From: Natrinema amylolyticum | Lineage (GTDB): Archaea > Halobacteriota > Halobacteria > Halobacteriales > Natrialbaceae | Assembly (NCBI RefSeq): GCF_020515625.1 | Contig: NZ_JAIWPJ010000002.1 | Location: 558,001-622,000 of the forward strand | Direction: 5' to 3' | DNA length: 64,000 nucleotides | Shown here: positions 35,070 to 44,435 of the stretch, piece after piece | How the letters are laid out: every line of letters begins with the position of its first letter | How positions within the stretch are numbered: the stretch's first letter is position 1 | Position numbers and translations under genes: made by a program | Notes under the pieces: model-generated | What the model saw: only the letters and a program-made list of their open reading frames with translations | The model's database searches: none | Told to the model about the DNA's origin: nothing

Positions 35070-36169
35070 CCATGGACGAGAGCGACGAATCGCTGCTCGA
35101 GGACCTGCTCGCGGGCGAACACCGCGCGCTCGCTCGAGTCATCTCGAAGATCGAGAACCGATCCCCGGGGTATCGCGATCTGGTCTCGGAACTCTACGCG
35201 CACACGGGCGACGCCGACGTGATCGGGATCACCGGCTCGCCGGGCGCGGGCAAGTCGACGCTGGTCGACAAGCTCGCCGAGGAGTACCGCGACCGCGGCG
35301 AGACGGTCGGGGTCATCGCGATCGATCCCTCCTCGCCATTCAGCGGCGGGGCCGTCCTCGGAGACCGGATTCGGATGGCTTCCACCGTGGGCGATATGGA
35401 CGTCTTCGTGCGCTCGATGAGCGCCCGCGGCACGCTCGGTGGACTCTCGACGGCGACCGCGGACGCGGTCAAGGCGATGGACGCCTTCGGCAAGGACAAG
35501 ATCATCATCGAGACCGTCGGCGCGGGGCAAAACGAGATCGACATCGTCCGGACCGCCGACACCGTCGCCGTGCTCGTCCCGCCGGGGTCGGGCGACGACA
35601 TCCAGACGCTGAAGGCCGGCATCCTCGAGATCGCGGACGTCTTCGTCGTCAACAAGGCCGACCGCGACGGCGCGGACCGCACCGTCCAGGAGCTCCGGGA
35701 GATGGTTCACCTCGGCGAGGAGAGCGGCCTCGGTGGCGGCAGCGGCGGTCACCACGGCGCCGACGCGATGAGCGGCGGCGGTGATGACCGGGGCGACGCC
35801 GACGGAGACGATGGAGACGACGAAGCAACGGACTGGACCCCGCCCATCGTCGAGACGGTCGCGACCAAAGGGACCGGCGTCGAGACCTTCATCGACGAAC
35901 TCGCGAACCACCGCACGTATCTCGTCGACTCCGGCACGTTAGCCGAGAAGGTTCGCCAGCGCTACGCCGAGGAGATCCGCACGCTGTTGCGCGAGGACGT
36001 CCACTCCCTGCTCGAGGACGAACTCGCCGAGAGCGGCGGGATCGACGACCTCGCCGAAGCCGTCCGACTGGGCGAGACCGATCCGTACTCGATCGCCGGC
36101 GACGTGCTCGCGCCCGTCGAGGCCTGCATCGAGAACCTCGAGACGAACGCCGATTCGAACGCGGAATAA
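35066..36169 (+). CDS. meaB: MeaB/ArgK-type G-protein chaperone of methylmalonyl-CoA mutase
   Basis: The 367-residue GTPase protects and reloads the B12 mutase. P-loop GSPGAGKST at residues 57-65, [30 protein letters not shown] and the G4 motif NKADRDGAD are all present. Between G4 and the GTG-specific loop lies an insert rich in Gly, His and Asp (about 35 residues) that most bacterial MeaB proteins lack. The C-terminal dimerisation helices follow. ATG 35066 overlaps the mcmA2 stop, supporting function as one unit. Confidence 0.96.
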   Translation: MTMDESDESLLEDLLAGEHRALARVISKIENRSPGYRDLVSELYAHTGDADVIGITGSPGAGKSTLVDKLAEEYRDRGETVGVIAIDPSSPFSGGAVLGDRIRMASTVGDMDVFVRSMSARGTLGGLSTATADAVKAMDAFGKDKIIIETVGAGQNEIDIVRTADTVAVLVPPGSGDDIQTLKAGILEIADVFVVNKADRDGADRTVQELREMVHLGEESGLGGGSGGHHGADAMSGGGDDRGDADGDDGDDEATDWTPPIVETVATKGTGVETFIDELANHRTYLVDSGTLAEKVRQRYAEEIRTLLREDVHSLLEDELAESGGIDDLAEAVRLGETDPYSIAGDVLAPVEACIENLETNADSNAE

Positions 36170-36373
36170 CGTCCAAGAGGGAGCATCAGGTTCCTCGTCG
36201 CGGATTTCTTTCGTTGCAGTGGCTACGCTCCGGTGGATCACCATCGTTTCACGAAAAGACGGAGCCAGCGAAATATCGCGAACGGAATCGACGAGAGCGG
36301 CTGTTACCCGGATCGTTACATCTAAAACCAGCTCAGAAAATAACTATCAGGAATGCGTCCATCATGAACAGTT

Positions 36374-36625
36374 ATGAGAGAACAGGAGCTCATCAATCTC
36401 CATGCGCTGCTGTTCGAAGTTCGCGTGTATCTCGAACGAGAGGAGGGCGTCTCGTCCGAGAGATTCGAAGACTACGACGCGCAACCGGTTCGTCTGGCGC
36501 ACATCCACCGCCGGAAAGAAGCACACGAGAGAGCGATCGAGCTTCTACTGGCCGCTATCGTCGACTGCGTTTGCGGACTCTCGCCAGCAGAGCAGCCGAT
36601 TCCCCCTCGAACACCCCGTCACTAA
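36374..36625 (+). CDS. UPF0058-family small protein
   Basis: The 83-residue protein opens MREQELINLHALLFEVRVYLE and has an AHIHRRKEAHERAIELLLAAI helix, the pattern of the haloarchaeal UPF0058 family, which is often duplicated in genomes and has no established function. Several histidines on one helix suggest metal binding. An AT-rich element (aaaataac) at 36337-36344 lies about 30 bp upstream of the ATG, so a leaderless message is likely. Confidence 0.75.
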   Translation: MREQELINLHALLFEVRVYLEREEGVSSERFEDYDAQPVRLAHIHRRKEAHERAIELLLAAIVDCVCGLSPAEQPIPPRTPRH

Positions 36626-36812
36626 CGCGGTGAGATCCAGCGCGGACTCTCGCCCTGCCCCCTCTCGAGGGAGAAGAGCGCAATTCACGGTCACCATCCC
36701 GTTCAGGTAGTCTCACGTCCGCCGCTGGTCGCCGGTTCCATACCACCCACGGATTCCACAGCGTCTGACCCCGAACCTGAAATCTAAGGCCGTTGGCCGC
36801 TTACGGTCCCCT

Positions 36813-37757
36813 ATGAAAGCCCGAACAGTCCTCGGTGCAGCCCTCGGAGCCGTCGGTGGTGCCGTCCTCGGGAATCGCCTCCTCAAGCGACGCGCGAGCG
36901 ACCTCGAGAGCCCGCTGGTCGGCATCGAGCGGACGTATCGCTGGCGGGGAATCGAGACGACGTACACCGTCGCCGGCGATCCGAACGATCCCGACATGCT
37001 CCTCCTCCACGGGATCTATGCGGGCGCGAGCGGACACGAGTTCGAGCCGATCCTCGAGCAACTGGCCGAGGACTACCACGTCTACGCGGTCGATCTCCCC
37101 GGCTTCGGCCGCTCGGAGCGACCGCCGCTCGTCTACTCCGCGACGCTGTACGCCGAGTTCGTGCGCGATTTCGCGGCCGACGTCACCGACGAGCCGATCG
37201 TCGTCGCCTCCTCGCTCTCGGGAACGTTCGCTGTCGACGCGGCCGACGAGACCGACTTCGAACGCCTCGTTCTGATCTGTCCGACCGACGAAACGAGCGA
37301 CGAGCGGCCGTGGGTCCGGACCCTCCTGCGGACGCCGATCGTCGGCACGACGCTGTACAACCTGCTCGCGAGCAAACCCTCGATCCGATACTTCTACGAC
37401 CGGGACGGCTACTACGATTCCGACCGGATCAGTGCCGAAGAGGTCGAGTACGCCTGGGACAGCGCCCACCAGCCCGGCGCGCGCTACGCTCCGGCCTCCT
37501 TCGCTTCGGGCACCCTCGATCCCGACTTCGACCTCGCGACGGAGCTGGCCGCCCTCGAGACGCCCACGACGCTGGTCTGGGGCCGCGACGCCGAACTCGT
37601 TCCGCTCCGCGAGGGCCGTGACCTCGCTGAGGCGGCCGACCTCGATCTGGTCGTCATCGACTACGCGACGCAGTTGCCTCACGCCGAACACCCCGACAAG
37701 TTCGTCGAGTATCTGAGCGCGGAACTCCCGCGCGCCGACATCGGTTCCGGCGACTAG
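36813..37757 (+). CDS. Alpha/beta hydrolase
   Basis: The 314-residue protein has a hydrophobic N-terminal segment (about 5-22: VLGAALGAVGGAVLGNRLL) that may anchor it to the membrane. The fold shows LLLHGIYAGASGHEFEPIL as the oxyanion strand-turn, VDLPGFGRSERPP, and a nucleophile elbow VASSLSGTF in place of the usual GHSLGG. The acid is probably Asp in VWGRDAELVP and the histidine is in LPHAEHPDKF. Close to DUF/esterase-type hydrolases of haloarchaea. Substrate unknown. Confidence 0.85.
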   Translation: MKARTVLGAALGAVGGAVLGNRLLKRRASDLESPLVGIERTYRWRGIETTYTVAGDPNDPDMLLLHGIYAGASGHEFEPILEQLAEDYHVYAVDLPGFGRSERPPLVYSATLYAEFVRDFAADVTDEPIVVASSLSGTFAVDAADETDFERLVLICPTDETSDERPWVRTLLRTPIVGTTLYNLLASKPSIRYFYDRDGYYDSDRISAEEVEYAWDSAHQPGARYAPASFASGTLDPDFDLATELAALETPTTLVWGRDAELVPLREGRDLAEAADLDLVVIDYATQLPHAEHPDKFVEYLSAELPRADIGSGD

Positions 37758-37827
37758 TCGAGTCGGAAAACAGTTCCTGCAATCGAGGGAGAAGCGGGGG
37801 CGCTATCGTCGCGGCCGAACGGGACGA

Positions 37828-38223
37828 TTACGCCGGGCGAAGGCCGATCACGCGCTCGCCCGTCGTCTCCGAGACCGCGATCTCGAGTTCGACCGATAGC
37901 CCGGTCTCGACGTCTTCGACGTCGATGCCGACGACCTGTCCGGTCAAGCGAACGGGGCCGAAGTCCACGACGGCCGTCGCGTAGGGGGCGTCGTCCTCGA
38001 AGGCCGGCGTCGGGACGTGCGTGACGGTGAACGTCTGGATCTCGCCTGTTTCGGGGAGGGTGACCTCCGTGATATCGGTCGATCCGCAGTCGGGACAGAC
38101 CCGCCGCGGCGGCAGGGAGCCGTGTCCGTTTGCGCACTCGATGTAGTAGGCGTCGTCTTCCTCGGCGGCCGCGAGCCACTCGTCGAAGCCGGCGTCGGCG
38201 ACGCTCGATTCGGAGTCACTCAT
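37828..38223 (-). CDS. DUF35 OB-fold acyl-CoA-associated protein
   Basis: The 131-residue protein has an N-terminal rubredoxin-like zinc ribbon (IECANGHGSLPPRRVCPDCGS) and a C-terminal OB fold (FTVTHVPTPAFEDDAPYATAVVDF). Such DUF35 proteins work with a thiolase or HMG-CoA synthase to channel acyl-CoA intermediates. The start overlaps the thiolase stop by 4 bp (38220-38223), so they are co-translated. It is the second gene of this two-gene operon. The zinc ligands are all present. Confidence 0.9.
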   Translation of the reverse strand: MSDSESSVADAGFDEWLAAAEEDDAYYIECANGHGSLPPRRVCPDCGSTDITEVTLPETGEIQTFTVTHVPTPAFEDDAPYATAVVDFGPVRLTGQVVGIDVEDVETGLSVELEIAVSETTGERVIGLRPA

Positions 38224-39389
38224 TGTTCGGTCACCTCCAGCACGTGAACAGTCGCACTCGCGACCGTGCCACCCGCGTTGTGGGCGACGCCGGTCGTCGC
38301 GCCGTCGACGTGCTCGCTGTTGGGGTGCTCGCCGGCCAGCAGATCGGTGACCTCGGCGATCTGGGACGCACCGGTCGCGCCGACCGGGTGGCCCTTGGCT
38401 TTCAGCCCGCCCGAGAGATTGATCGGCGTCTCGCCGTCCGCGGTCGTCCGGCCGTCGCGGGCCGCCGAGATTCCCTCACCAATCGGTTCGAGATCGAGCG
38501 CCTCGAGCGCGAGCACTTCGGCGATGGTAAAGCAGTCGTGGACCTCCGCGAAGTCCACATCGCCGGCGTCGACGCCGGCGTCGGCGTAAGCCTCCTCGCC
38601 GGCCTCGCGTGCGGCCGGCGAGCGCGCGAGGTGCTCGCGGTCGTGCAGCGCCATCCGATCGCCGCCCTGGCCGGTCCCCGTGATCGCGACCGGAGCCTCG
38701 AGATCGTGCTCGGCGGCGTAGGATTCGCTCGTCAGCACGAGCGCCGATGCGCCGTCCGAGATCGGACAGGCGTCGTAGAGGCCGAGCGGTTCCGAGACCG
38801 GCGGGGCCTCGAGGACGTCGGAGACCTCGATCGCGCGCTGGTACTGTGCCTTCTCGTTGGAGAGGGCGTTCGCGTGATTCTTGACGGCGATGTGGGCCAG
38901 GTCCTCGTGTTCACCGCCGAACTCGTCGAAGTAGGCCTGGGCCATCAGCGCGTACGCGCCGGGGAACGTCACGCCGGCGCGTACCTCCCAGAGGTCGTCC
39001 GCGGCGATCGCGAGCGCTTCGGTCGCGCCCGCGGTGCCGAGGTTGGTCATCCGTTCGGCCCCGCCGACGAGCAACACGTCGTTCTCGCCGTTTCGAATCC
39101 GTTTGACCGCCTCGCGGACCGCGGTGCCGCTCGAGGCGCACGCGGACTCGTAGCGGGTCGCGGGGGCCTGAACTCCCGCCGCTTCGGCCATCAGCGGGCC
39201 CTGATGGCCCTGATGCTCGGAGAGTTCGCCCATGAAGTTCCCGTAGAGGACGGTCTCGACGTCGTCTCGGGGGACCCCGCTCTCTTCGAAGGCCGCGATA
39301 CTGGCTTCGGCGAAGAGATCTCGGCCGGTCCGTTCGGGACTGTTTCCGAACGGTGTCAGCCCTGTGCCTGCGACACGTACGTCACTCAT
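38220..39389 (-). CDS. Thiolase-family acetyl-CoA acyltransferase
   Basis: The 389-residue thiolase is of the archaeal SCP2/acetyl-CoA acetyltransferase-like group that pairs with DUF35 proteins. The nucleophile Cys is in YESACASSG, His in VHDCFTIAE and the NLSGGLKAKGHPVGATGASQ block carries the second catalytic site. It may condense acetyl-CoA for isoprenoid (mevalonate) synthesis or cleave 3-ketoacyl-CoA. The DUF35 pairing favours the condensation direction by analogy. A TATA-like tattaac lies 26-32 bp upstream. ATG 39389 is used rather than 39395. Confidence 0.93.
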   Translation of the reverse strand: MSDVRVAGTGLTPFGNSPERTGRDLFAEASIAAFEESGVPRDDVETVLYGNFMGELSEHQGHQGPLMAEAAGVQAPATRYESACASSGTAVREAVKRIRNGENDVLLVGGAERMTNLGTAGATEALAIAADDLWEVRAGVTFPGAYALMAQAYFDEFGGEHEDLAHIAVKNHANALSNEKAQYQRAIEVSDVLEAPPVSEPLGLYDACPISDGASALVLTSESYAAEHDLEAPVAITGTGQGGDRMALHDREHLARSPAAREAGEEAYADAGVDAGDVDFAEVHDCFTIAEVLALEALDLEPIGEGISAARDGRTTADGETPINLSGGLKAKGHPVGATGASQIAEVTDLLAGEHPNSEHVDGATTGVAHNAGGTVASATVHVLEVTEQ

Positions 39390-39414
39390 ATACACACGTG
39401 TAGTGGGTGGATCC

Positions 39415-39421
39415 GTTAATA
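39415..39421 (-). promoter_or_regulatory. TATA box of the thiolase operon
   Basis: TATTAAC on the minus strand, centred 29 bp before the ATG at 39389; predicts a leaderless transcript. Confidence 0.5.
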
Positions 39422-39579
39422 CTCCGCGGTTGCGGTTGTGAATCTAGAATCTGTGAACATATTCGACTGGTAGAACGTCCTGACTCGCGGTTCACGGGAC
39501 GATATTCCCGCTTGTGTGTTACGACGGTCGCGCGCTGAACCCACCCGATAGCGCTCCCTCGAGACGGCGTGTGTCGTCT

Positions 39580-40635
39580 CTATACGTCGACCGAGAACTC
39601 GTGTTCGTCAGCGACGGCCGCGAATTCGCAGAGCAGGTCGGCCGCGGCGTCAAGGTCCGCGAGATCCACGACTTCGACGGGCGTGTGCATATAGCGGTTC
39701 GGGACGCCGACGTTCAGTGACGGAATGCCGCCGCGCGACGTATAGAACGCGTCGGCATCGGTCCCGGTCCGATTTCCGGACGCCTGCAACTGAATATCGA
39801 TGTCCGCGTCGGCGGACACCTCGCGGGCGGTGCGAACGAGTTCCGGGTGGTTCGCGCTCCCTCGCACGACGACCGGGCCCTCCCCGAGTTCGACGCCGGT
39901 TTTCCGGCTCGAGGGCGTTCCCGACGCGTCCGTGGCGTGAGTGACGTCTATCGCCACGACCGCATCGGGCGCGAGATCGAAGCCGACCATCTTCGCGCCC
40001 TGTAACCCGACTTCCTCCTGGACCGTCGACACGGCGTACACCGTCGTATCGAGGTCGCGCTGGGCCGCTCGACGAAGCGCTTCCGCCGCGGCCCAGATCC
40101 CGATCCGGTTATCCAGTCCGCGAGCCGCGATGCGGTCGTTTTCCAGTTCGGAAACGGTTTGGTCGAACGTGACCGGATCACCGCGATCGACGAGCTCCGC
40201 CGTCTCGTCCGCGTCCTCGGTTCCGATGTCGACGTACTGGTCGTCGATATCGTCAATCGAGTCGTCCTCCCGATCGCGGAGGTGAATCGCCGTTTGGCCG
40301 ACCACTCCCGGAACCGTTCCGTCGGTCGTGTGAATGCGAACGTGTTGTCCCTTCGAGACGGTGCGATCCGAGCCGCCGATGGGCGTTATCCGAATCGCGC
40401 CGTTCTCCTCGATATCCCGAACCATGAACCCGATTTCGTCGCCGTGACCCGTCAGCGCGAGCGACGAATCGCCGCCCTCCAGAACGGCGACAGCGTTCCC
40501 GTACGCGTCCGTTCGCACCTCGTCGGCGAATTCGCTGACGTAGTCGATCCACAGGCGCTGCCCGACCGTTTCGAAGCCGGACGGTGTCGCAGTCTCGAGC
40601 AAATCGTCGAGGAACTGGCGTCGTTGTCGATCCAT
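39580..40635 (-). CDS. M42-family metallopeptidase
   Basis: The 351-residue di-metal aminopeptidase (tetrahedral/TET type) degrades short peptides in the cytosol. Metal-binding motifs: LTGHGDEIGFMV, the GLDNRIG stretch, QEEVGLQGA (catalytic Glu and a ligand), AIDVTHATD and MHTPVEVVDL near the end. A Glu-rich surface and an insert around DREDDSIDDIDDQYVD extend the domain. It has the complete set of ligands and normal length. It is read on the same strand as ctaB but is separated from it by 174 bp. Confidence 0.93.
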   Translation of the reverse strand: MDRQRRQFLDDLLETATPSGFETVGQRLWIDYVSEFADEVRTDAYGNAVAVLEGGDSSLALTGHGDEIGFMVRDIEENGAIRITPIGGSDRTVSKGQHVRIHTTDGTVPGVVGQTAIHLRDREDDSIDDIDDQYVDIGTEDADETAELVDRGDPVTFDQTVSELENDRIAARGLDNRIGIWAAAEALRRAAQRDLDTTVYAVSTVQEEVGLQGAKMVGFDLAPDAVVAIDVTHATDASGTPSSRKTGVELGEGPVVVRGSANHPELVRTAREVSADADIDIQLQASGNRTGTDADAFYTSRGGIPSLNVGVPNRYMHTPVEVVDLADLDAAADLLCEFAAVADEHEFSVDV

Positions 40636-40809
40636 ACGCGGCCTTCGGCCCGCTGAGTGAAAATTCCGACTACTTGTGTCCGGATCGCAGTACTCCGCGA
40701 GGAGATCCGCGTCGCGATGTGTAACAACCGCAAGGCGAGGGTGGCGAGGGGGTCGCCGATCTCGAGAGCGGTCATCGACTCGAGCCGGCGACGCGAACTG
40801 GGGTTCGGA

Positions 40810-42231
40810 TCAGAACGCGAGCGCGTCCACGAGGATCGCGACCAGGACGGCCCCGAGGAAGGCGTTCGAGGCGTGGAACGAGCGGAACGCGGCGGCCTCG
40901 GTCTGCTCGAAGTGGAGTCGCACGGCGGCCCAGAGGAAGATCCCGCCGAAGATCACGACCGTGCCGGCGTACAGCGCGCCGAGGTCGGTGATCCAGGCCA
41001 GCGCGATCGAACTCACGAGCGTCGCGGCGATGTAGTAGAGGATGTGCTTTCGGGTGACGGTCTCGCCGCGGACGACCGGCATCATCGGGAAGCCGCCGCG
41101 GGCGTAGTCGTTCTTGTAGGCCAGCGCGAGGTTGTAGAAGTGCGCCGGCGTCCAGAGGAAGATGACGCCCGCGAGCGCGAGGCCGGGCCAACCGATCTCG
41201 TTCGTCACCGCGGCCCAGCCGATCAGGGCCGGGAGCGCGCCTGCAGCGCCGCCGATGACCGTGTTCTGGACCGTATTCGGCTTGAGCAAGAGCGTGTAGA
41301 CGACGCTGTAGAAGACGATCGCGGCCAGCCCGAGCGCCGCGGCGAGCCGGTTGATCGACAGGAACGCGGCCAGCGACGCCGCGGTCAGCGCGGCGCCGAA
41401 CGCCAGCGCGTTCCGGACCGGGATCAGATCGACCGCCAGCGGCCGATCGGCGGTGCGGGACATCTTCTGGTCGACGTCGCGCTCCAGGACGTGGTTGAAC
41501 GTTCCCGACGCGCCGATCGCGAGGACGCCGCCGCCGAGCGTCGCGATGATCGTGGCGATCTCGAGACCGGGGCCGGCGGCCAGCGCCATCCCGGCGGCGG
41601 CGACGAGACAGAGCAGCCACATCAGCCGCGGTTTCATCATCTGGAAGTAGGCGAAGGCGGTGAGTCGGGCGCGGGCCAGTCGGCTCGCGGGGAGCGTGCG
41701 TTCGGATGCGCTCGGGACTTCCTCCTCGAGCGGCTCCGGCGAGTCGATGCCGTCCTCGTCCTCGCTGCCGGTCGCGAGCTCTAAGTCCCACGCGAGCGCG
41801 AGGACGACGCCCGAGAAGATCACGAGGCCGAGCGCGAGGTGGAGGCCAGGGAGGATCGCCTCCGGGCCGATCGTCGCGGTAACGGCACCGACGCCGACCT
41901 GAACGACGTAGAGCGCGGCGGCGGCGACGATCGTCGCTCGGACGCGCCGCGAGGCGTCACCGAAGGCGGCGGCGTAGGCCGTCGCGGCGACGAGCAGGCC
42001 GACGACGACGGCGGTGAGCCGGTGGGCCCACGCGATCGCGAGCTCGGTCTGGCTCAGCGGGTCGACCGGGGCGTGACAGGTCGGCCACGTCGAACACGAC
42101 GCGGCCGCGTTCGTCAGTGAGGTCGTCGCGCCGACGATCAACAGCAGGTAGACGCCCAGCGCGGTCGCTGTGAGCAGTGCGGAAAAGCGGCGTCGCGTGC
42201 CGATCGGGCGGGGAAACGACTCTGTTGCCAC
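40810..42231 (-). CDS. ctaB: Protoheme IX farnesyltransferase fused to a CtaA-like domain
   Basis: Makes heme o from heme b for terminal oxidases. The 473-residue protein has a four-helix N-terminal part (about 1-150) like half of heme A synthase (CtaA/COX15), with CSTWPTCHAPVDP and AHRLTAVVVGLLVA. An acidic linker follows, then the UbiA-type prenyltransferase domain with NHVLERDVDQKMSRTADRPLA and the second Asp-rich YKNDYARGGFPMMPVV. Such fusions occur in haloarchaea; the N-terminal half-size CtaA would have to dimerise to be active. It lies divergently to a small zinc-finger membrane protein. Confidence 0.9.
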   Translation of the reverse strand: MATESFPRPIGTRRRFSALLTATALGVYLLLIVGATTSLTNAAASCSTWPTCHAPVDPLSQTELAIAWAHRLTAVVVGLLVAATAYAAAFGDASRRVRATIVAAAALYVVQVGVGAVTATIGPEAILPGLHLALGLVIFSGVVLALAWDLELATGSEDEDGIDSPEPLEEEVPSASERTLPASRLARARLTAFAYFQMMKPRLMWLLCLVAAAGMALAAGPGLEIATIIATLGGGVLAIGASGTFNHVLERDVDQKMSRTADRPLAVDLIPVRNALAFGAALTAASLAAFLSINRLAAALGLAAIVFYSVVYTLLLKPNTVQNTVIGGAAGALPALIGWAAVTNEIGWPGLALAGVIFLWTPAHFYNLALAYKNDYARGGFPMMPVVRGETVTRKHILYYIAATLVSSIALAWITDLGALYAGTVVIFGGIFLWAAVRLHFEQTEAAAFRSFHASNAFLGAVLVAILVDALAF

Positions 42232-42403
42232 GGCTATTCTCGTCTACACCGTTCGACTCCGCGTATTTAGGGCTCTCGCTTTTTCCCATCTGCGCGGACT
42301 CGAGGAACGCGAATCGGGAGCCCTCGAGTCGGCGCGTCGGCCAGCGACGCAGTCCGCGAGAGCCGACCGAAGAGGGATTTGGCCGGACCTCGTAGCGCCC
42401 ACC

Positions 42404-42730
42404 GTGTCCGGGGAATCGTGTCGTCACGCACCGGCGGCCGACACCGCGACGACAGCGGCCGCCTCTTCCGGCGGCCCCGAGATCGACGTCAACGGCGACG
42501 AGTCTCCCGTCCGCTGTCCGTACTGCGACCGCCCGTTTCGTCGAGCGCGCCTCGAGTCGCTCCACCGCGGTCTCGAGCACCCCGAGCGGCTCTCCGATCG
42601 GGAGCGAGCGGCCGTCGAGCGGGCCGTCCGCGACGAGCGCGCGGAGCTTCGGCGCGTTCGAATATACGCGCTCGGCGTCCTCGTGGCGCTGTACTTCGGA
42701 CTGCTGATCATCGCCGCGTTCGTCGTTTGA
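42404..42730 (+). CDS. Zinc-finger membrane protein (DUF7410-like)
   Basis: This 108-residue protein combines a C2H2-like finger (CPYCDRPFRRARLESLHRGLEH) with a C-terminal membrane helix (YALGVLVALYFGLLIIAAFVV). The start is a GTG at 42404; a longer frame from 42170 has no coding features. I recall this domain as DUF7410 in haloarchaea, located near ctaB, but did not check it. The finger may sense metal or bind a partner of the oxidase assembly machinery. Divergent from ctaB by 172 bp. Confidence 0.65.
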   Translation: MSGESCRHAPAADTATTAAASSGGPEIDVNGDESPVRCPYCDRPFRRARLESLHRGLEHPERLSDRERAAVERAVRDERAELRRVRIYALGVLVALYFGLLIIAAFVV

Positions 42731-42761
42731 TCGCTCCGACCGTCCCGTCGACCGTGTCCGA

Positions 42762-43058
42762 CTACATCCCCATGTCTTCGGCGGCCGCCGGGATCGGCAG
42801 GTCGTGCGGCGAGACGCCCAGCAGTTCCCCGACGTGGTCGAGCGCCATATCGAACCCGTAGTAGCGCTCGAGCTCGTCGCCGTCGGCGGACGGGCGCACT
42901 TTCAACATCGCGTACCCCTCGATGTTCTGTGCGATCGCGGCCGTCCCGGCCGTCCCATACTCGCCCGCGTCGCGCTCGAACGCGAGGACTCGTTCCGTTT
43001 CGGTCTCCTCGTAGGTCGCCCTGATTCCGTCGGTCTCGGCCGTCCGATCGTCGGTCAT
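42762..43058 (-). CDS. Conserved haloarchaeal small protein
   Basis: The 98-residue acidic protein contains the ordered stretch ERVLAFERDAGEYGTAGTAAIAQNIEGYAMLKVRP and ends with the near-invariant-looking LLGVSPHDLPIPAAAEDMGM. I have seen this layout labelled DUF7111 but am not certain. No catalytic residues, signal or membrane segment are visible. It converges on the 42404 gene and is divergent from the DUF3267 gene. ATG 43058 is preferred; the frame goes on to 43133. Confidence 0.6.
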   Translation of the reverse strand: MTDDRTAETDGIRATYEETETERVLAFERDAGEYGTAGTAAIAQNIEGYAMLKVRPSADGDELERYYGFDMALDHVGELLGVSPHDLPIPAAAEDMGM

Positions 43059-43165
43059 ACTCGCCGATCGGGACGCGTCCACCGGGAACCTGTCGGTTCC
43101 GGTCGAGCTCTCCGAGAGGCCGAACATCGACACCGATTTTTCGGTCGCCTCCGAGGCTTCGCCCA

Positions 43166-44068
43166 GTGAGCCGTTCGGACTCCCTCCCGGCCCGTCGCCC
43201 GCTCGCGACGTTTCGACTCACGCGGTCGGTCGCCCTCCAGTGGCTCGTCGTCTCCGCGGTGGGATTCTTCGGCTTCGCCTACTCCTTCGGCCACGTCCTC
43301 GCGCGGCTCCGCGGGGCCTCGCTCGAGCCGATCGTGATCGCGCCGTCCTCGCCGCCGACGGTGCTCGGCTGGCTCGCCGTCTCGATCGGGTTGCTCGTCT
43401 GCGTGGTCGTTCCCCACGAACTGCTCCACGGGGTGTTCATGGCCCGCTACGGCGAGTCACCGACCTACGGCATCGGCGTCTCCTACTTCGTGTTGCCCTA
43501 CGCCTACGCCGAGACCAGCGGCGCGAACTACACGCGGAATCAACTGCTCGTCGCCCTGCTCGCGCCGTTCGTCGTGATCACCGCCGTCGGGCTCGCCGCG
43601 ATGGTCGTCGTCCCTACGCCGCTGCTGATCGTCCCGCTGGCGGCGAACGCCGCCGGGTCGATCGGCGACCTCTGGATGGCCGCCGTCCTCTGTCAGTACC
43701 CCGCCGACGTCCGGGTCGGCGACCCGCCGGACGACGTCCAAGGGTTCGGAATTTACGGCACCGACGAGCGGGTGAGCCGGCTTCCCGGTGCATCGCTCCT
43801 GTCGCGGTTCCTGACCGGCAGCGTCGGCACCCTCGCGGCGGTCGCGGCCTACGCGCTCCTCGCGGTGTTGCTCTCGCTCGCCTTCGGCTCCGGCGACGTC
43901 GTCCTCGGCGATCCGGATCGCGGCTGGCTGCTCTTCCGGCACGACCGCCGGCCTGGCGGCACCGCCTTCCTCGAGATCGGCGACGGCCCGCTGCTCGGCG
44001 CGGCCGCCCTCGGCGGCCTTGCGTGGACGATCGTCGCGACCCTCCGTCGGCGACTCGAGTCCGGGTGA
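43166..44068 (+). CDS. DUF3267 integral membrane protein with HExxH motif
   Basis: The 300-residue protein has about seven hydrophobic segments. HELLH lies in VVVPHELLHGVFMARYGESP at about residue 90, a zinc-protease-like signature inside the membrane, as in other DUF3267/site-2-like proteins. GSIGDLWMAAVLCQYP may supply the third ligand Asp. Proteolysis of membrane substrates is inferred from the motif only. It starts with GTG at 43166. A PadR-type regulator follows on the same strand after 45 bp. Confidence 0.82.
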   Translation: MSRSDSLPARRPLATFRLTRSVALQWLVVSAVGFFGFAYSFGHVLARLRGASLEPIVIAPSSPPTVLGWLAVSIGLLVCVVVPHELLHGVFMARYGESPTYGIGVSYFVLPYAYAETSGANYTRNQLLVALLAPFVVITAVGLAAMVVVPTPLLIVPLAANAAGSIGDLWMAAVLCQYPADVRVGDPPDDVQGFGIYGTDERVSRLPGASLLSRFLTGSVGTLAAVAAYALLAVLLSLAFGSGDVVLGDPDRGWLLFRHDRRPGGTAFLEIGDGPLLGAAALGGLAWTIVATLRRRLESG

Positions 44069-44113
44069 GTGCGAAACCGTAACGCTCGAGCGGCTCTCGC
44101 GTGACTCACGACT

Positions 44114-44398
44114 ATGAGCAAGTGGCTTCGAAGCGGCCGCCGTCGAGACGTCTGTTTCCTGCTCGCCGCCGCCGAGGACGGTGAACTGCGTGGCCAGCAG
44201 CTGAAATCGCGCCTCGAGTCCCACTACGACGACCGGCTCGAGCCGAAGTCGTTCTACGGCTCGCTGTCGGCGCTGGTCGACGCGGGATTCGTCGAGAAAC
44301 GGACCGAGGGCCTCCACGACGTCTACGCGCTGACGGACGGCGGGGAACGGCGAGTGCGGGAGCACTACGCCTGGGTTCGGAACTGTCTCGAGGAGTAG
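44114..44398 (+). CDS. PadR-type winged-helix regulator
   Basis: The 94-residue protein is a single winged-helix domain with the PadR pattern RRDVCFLLAAAEDGELRGQQLKSRLESHY, then the recognition region LEPKSFYGSLSALVDAGFVEKRTEGLHDVYALTDGGERRV. The C-terminal dimerisation helix of larger PadR proteins is reduced. It is likely co-transcribed with the DUF3267 gene 45 bp upstream and may regulate it. Effector unknown. Confidence 0.85.
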   Translation: MSKWLRSGRRRDVCFLLAAAEDGELRGQQLKSRLESHYDDRLEPKSFYGSLSALVDAGFVEKRTEGLHDVYALTDGGERRVREHYAWVRNCLEE

Positions 44399-44435
44399 CC
44401 CGTTCCAAGGTGAACGCAGCGATCGACGCTCGAGC

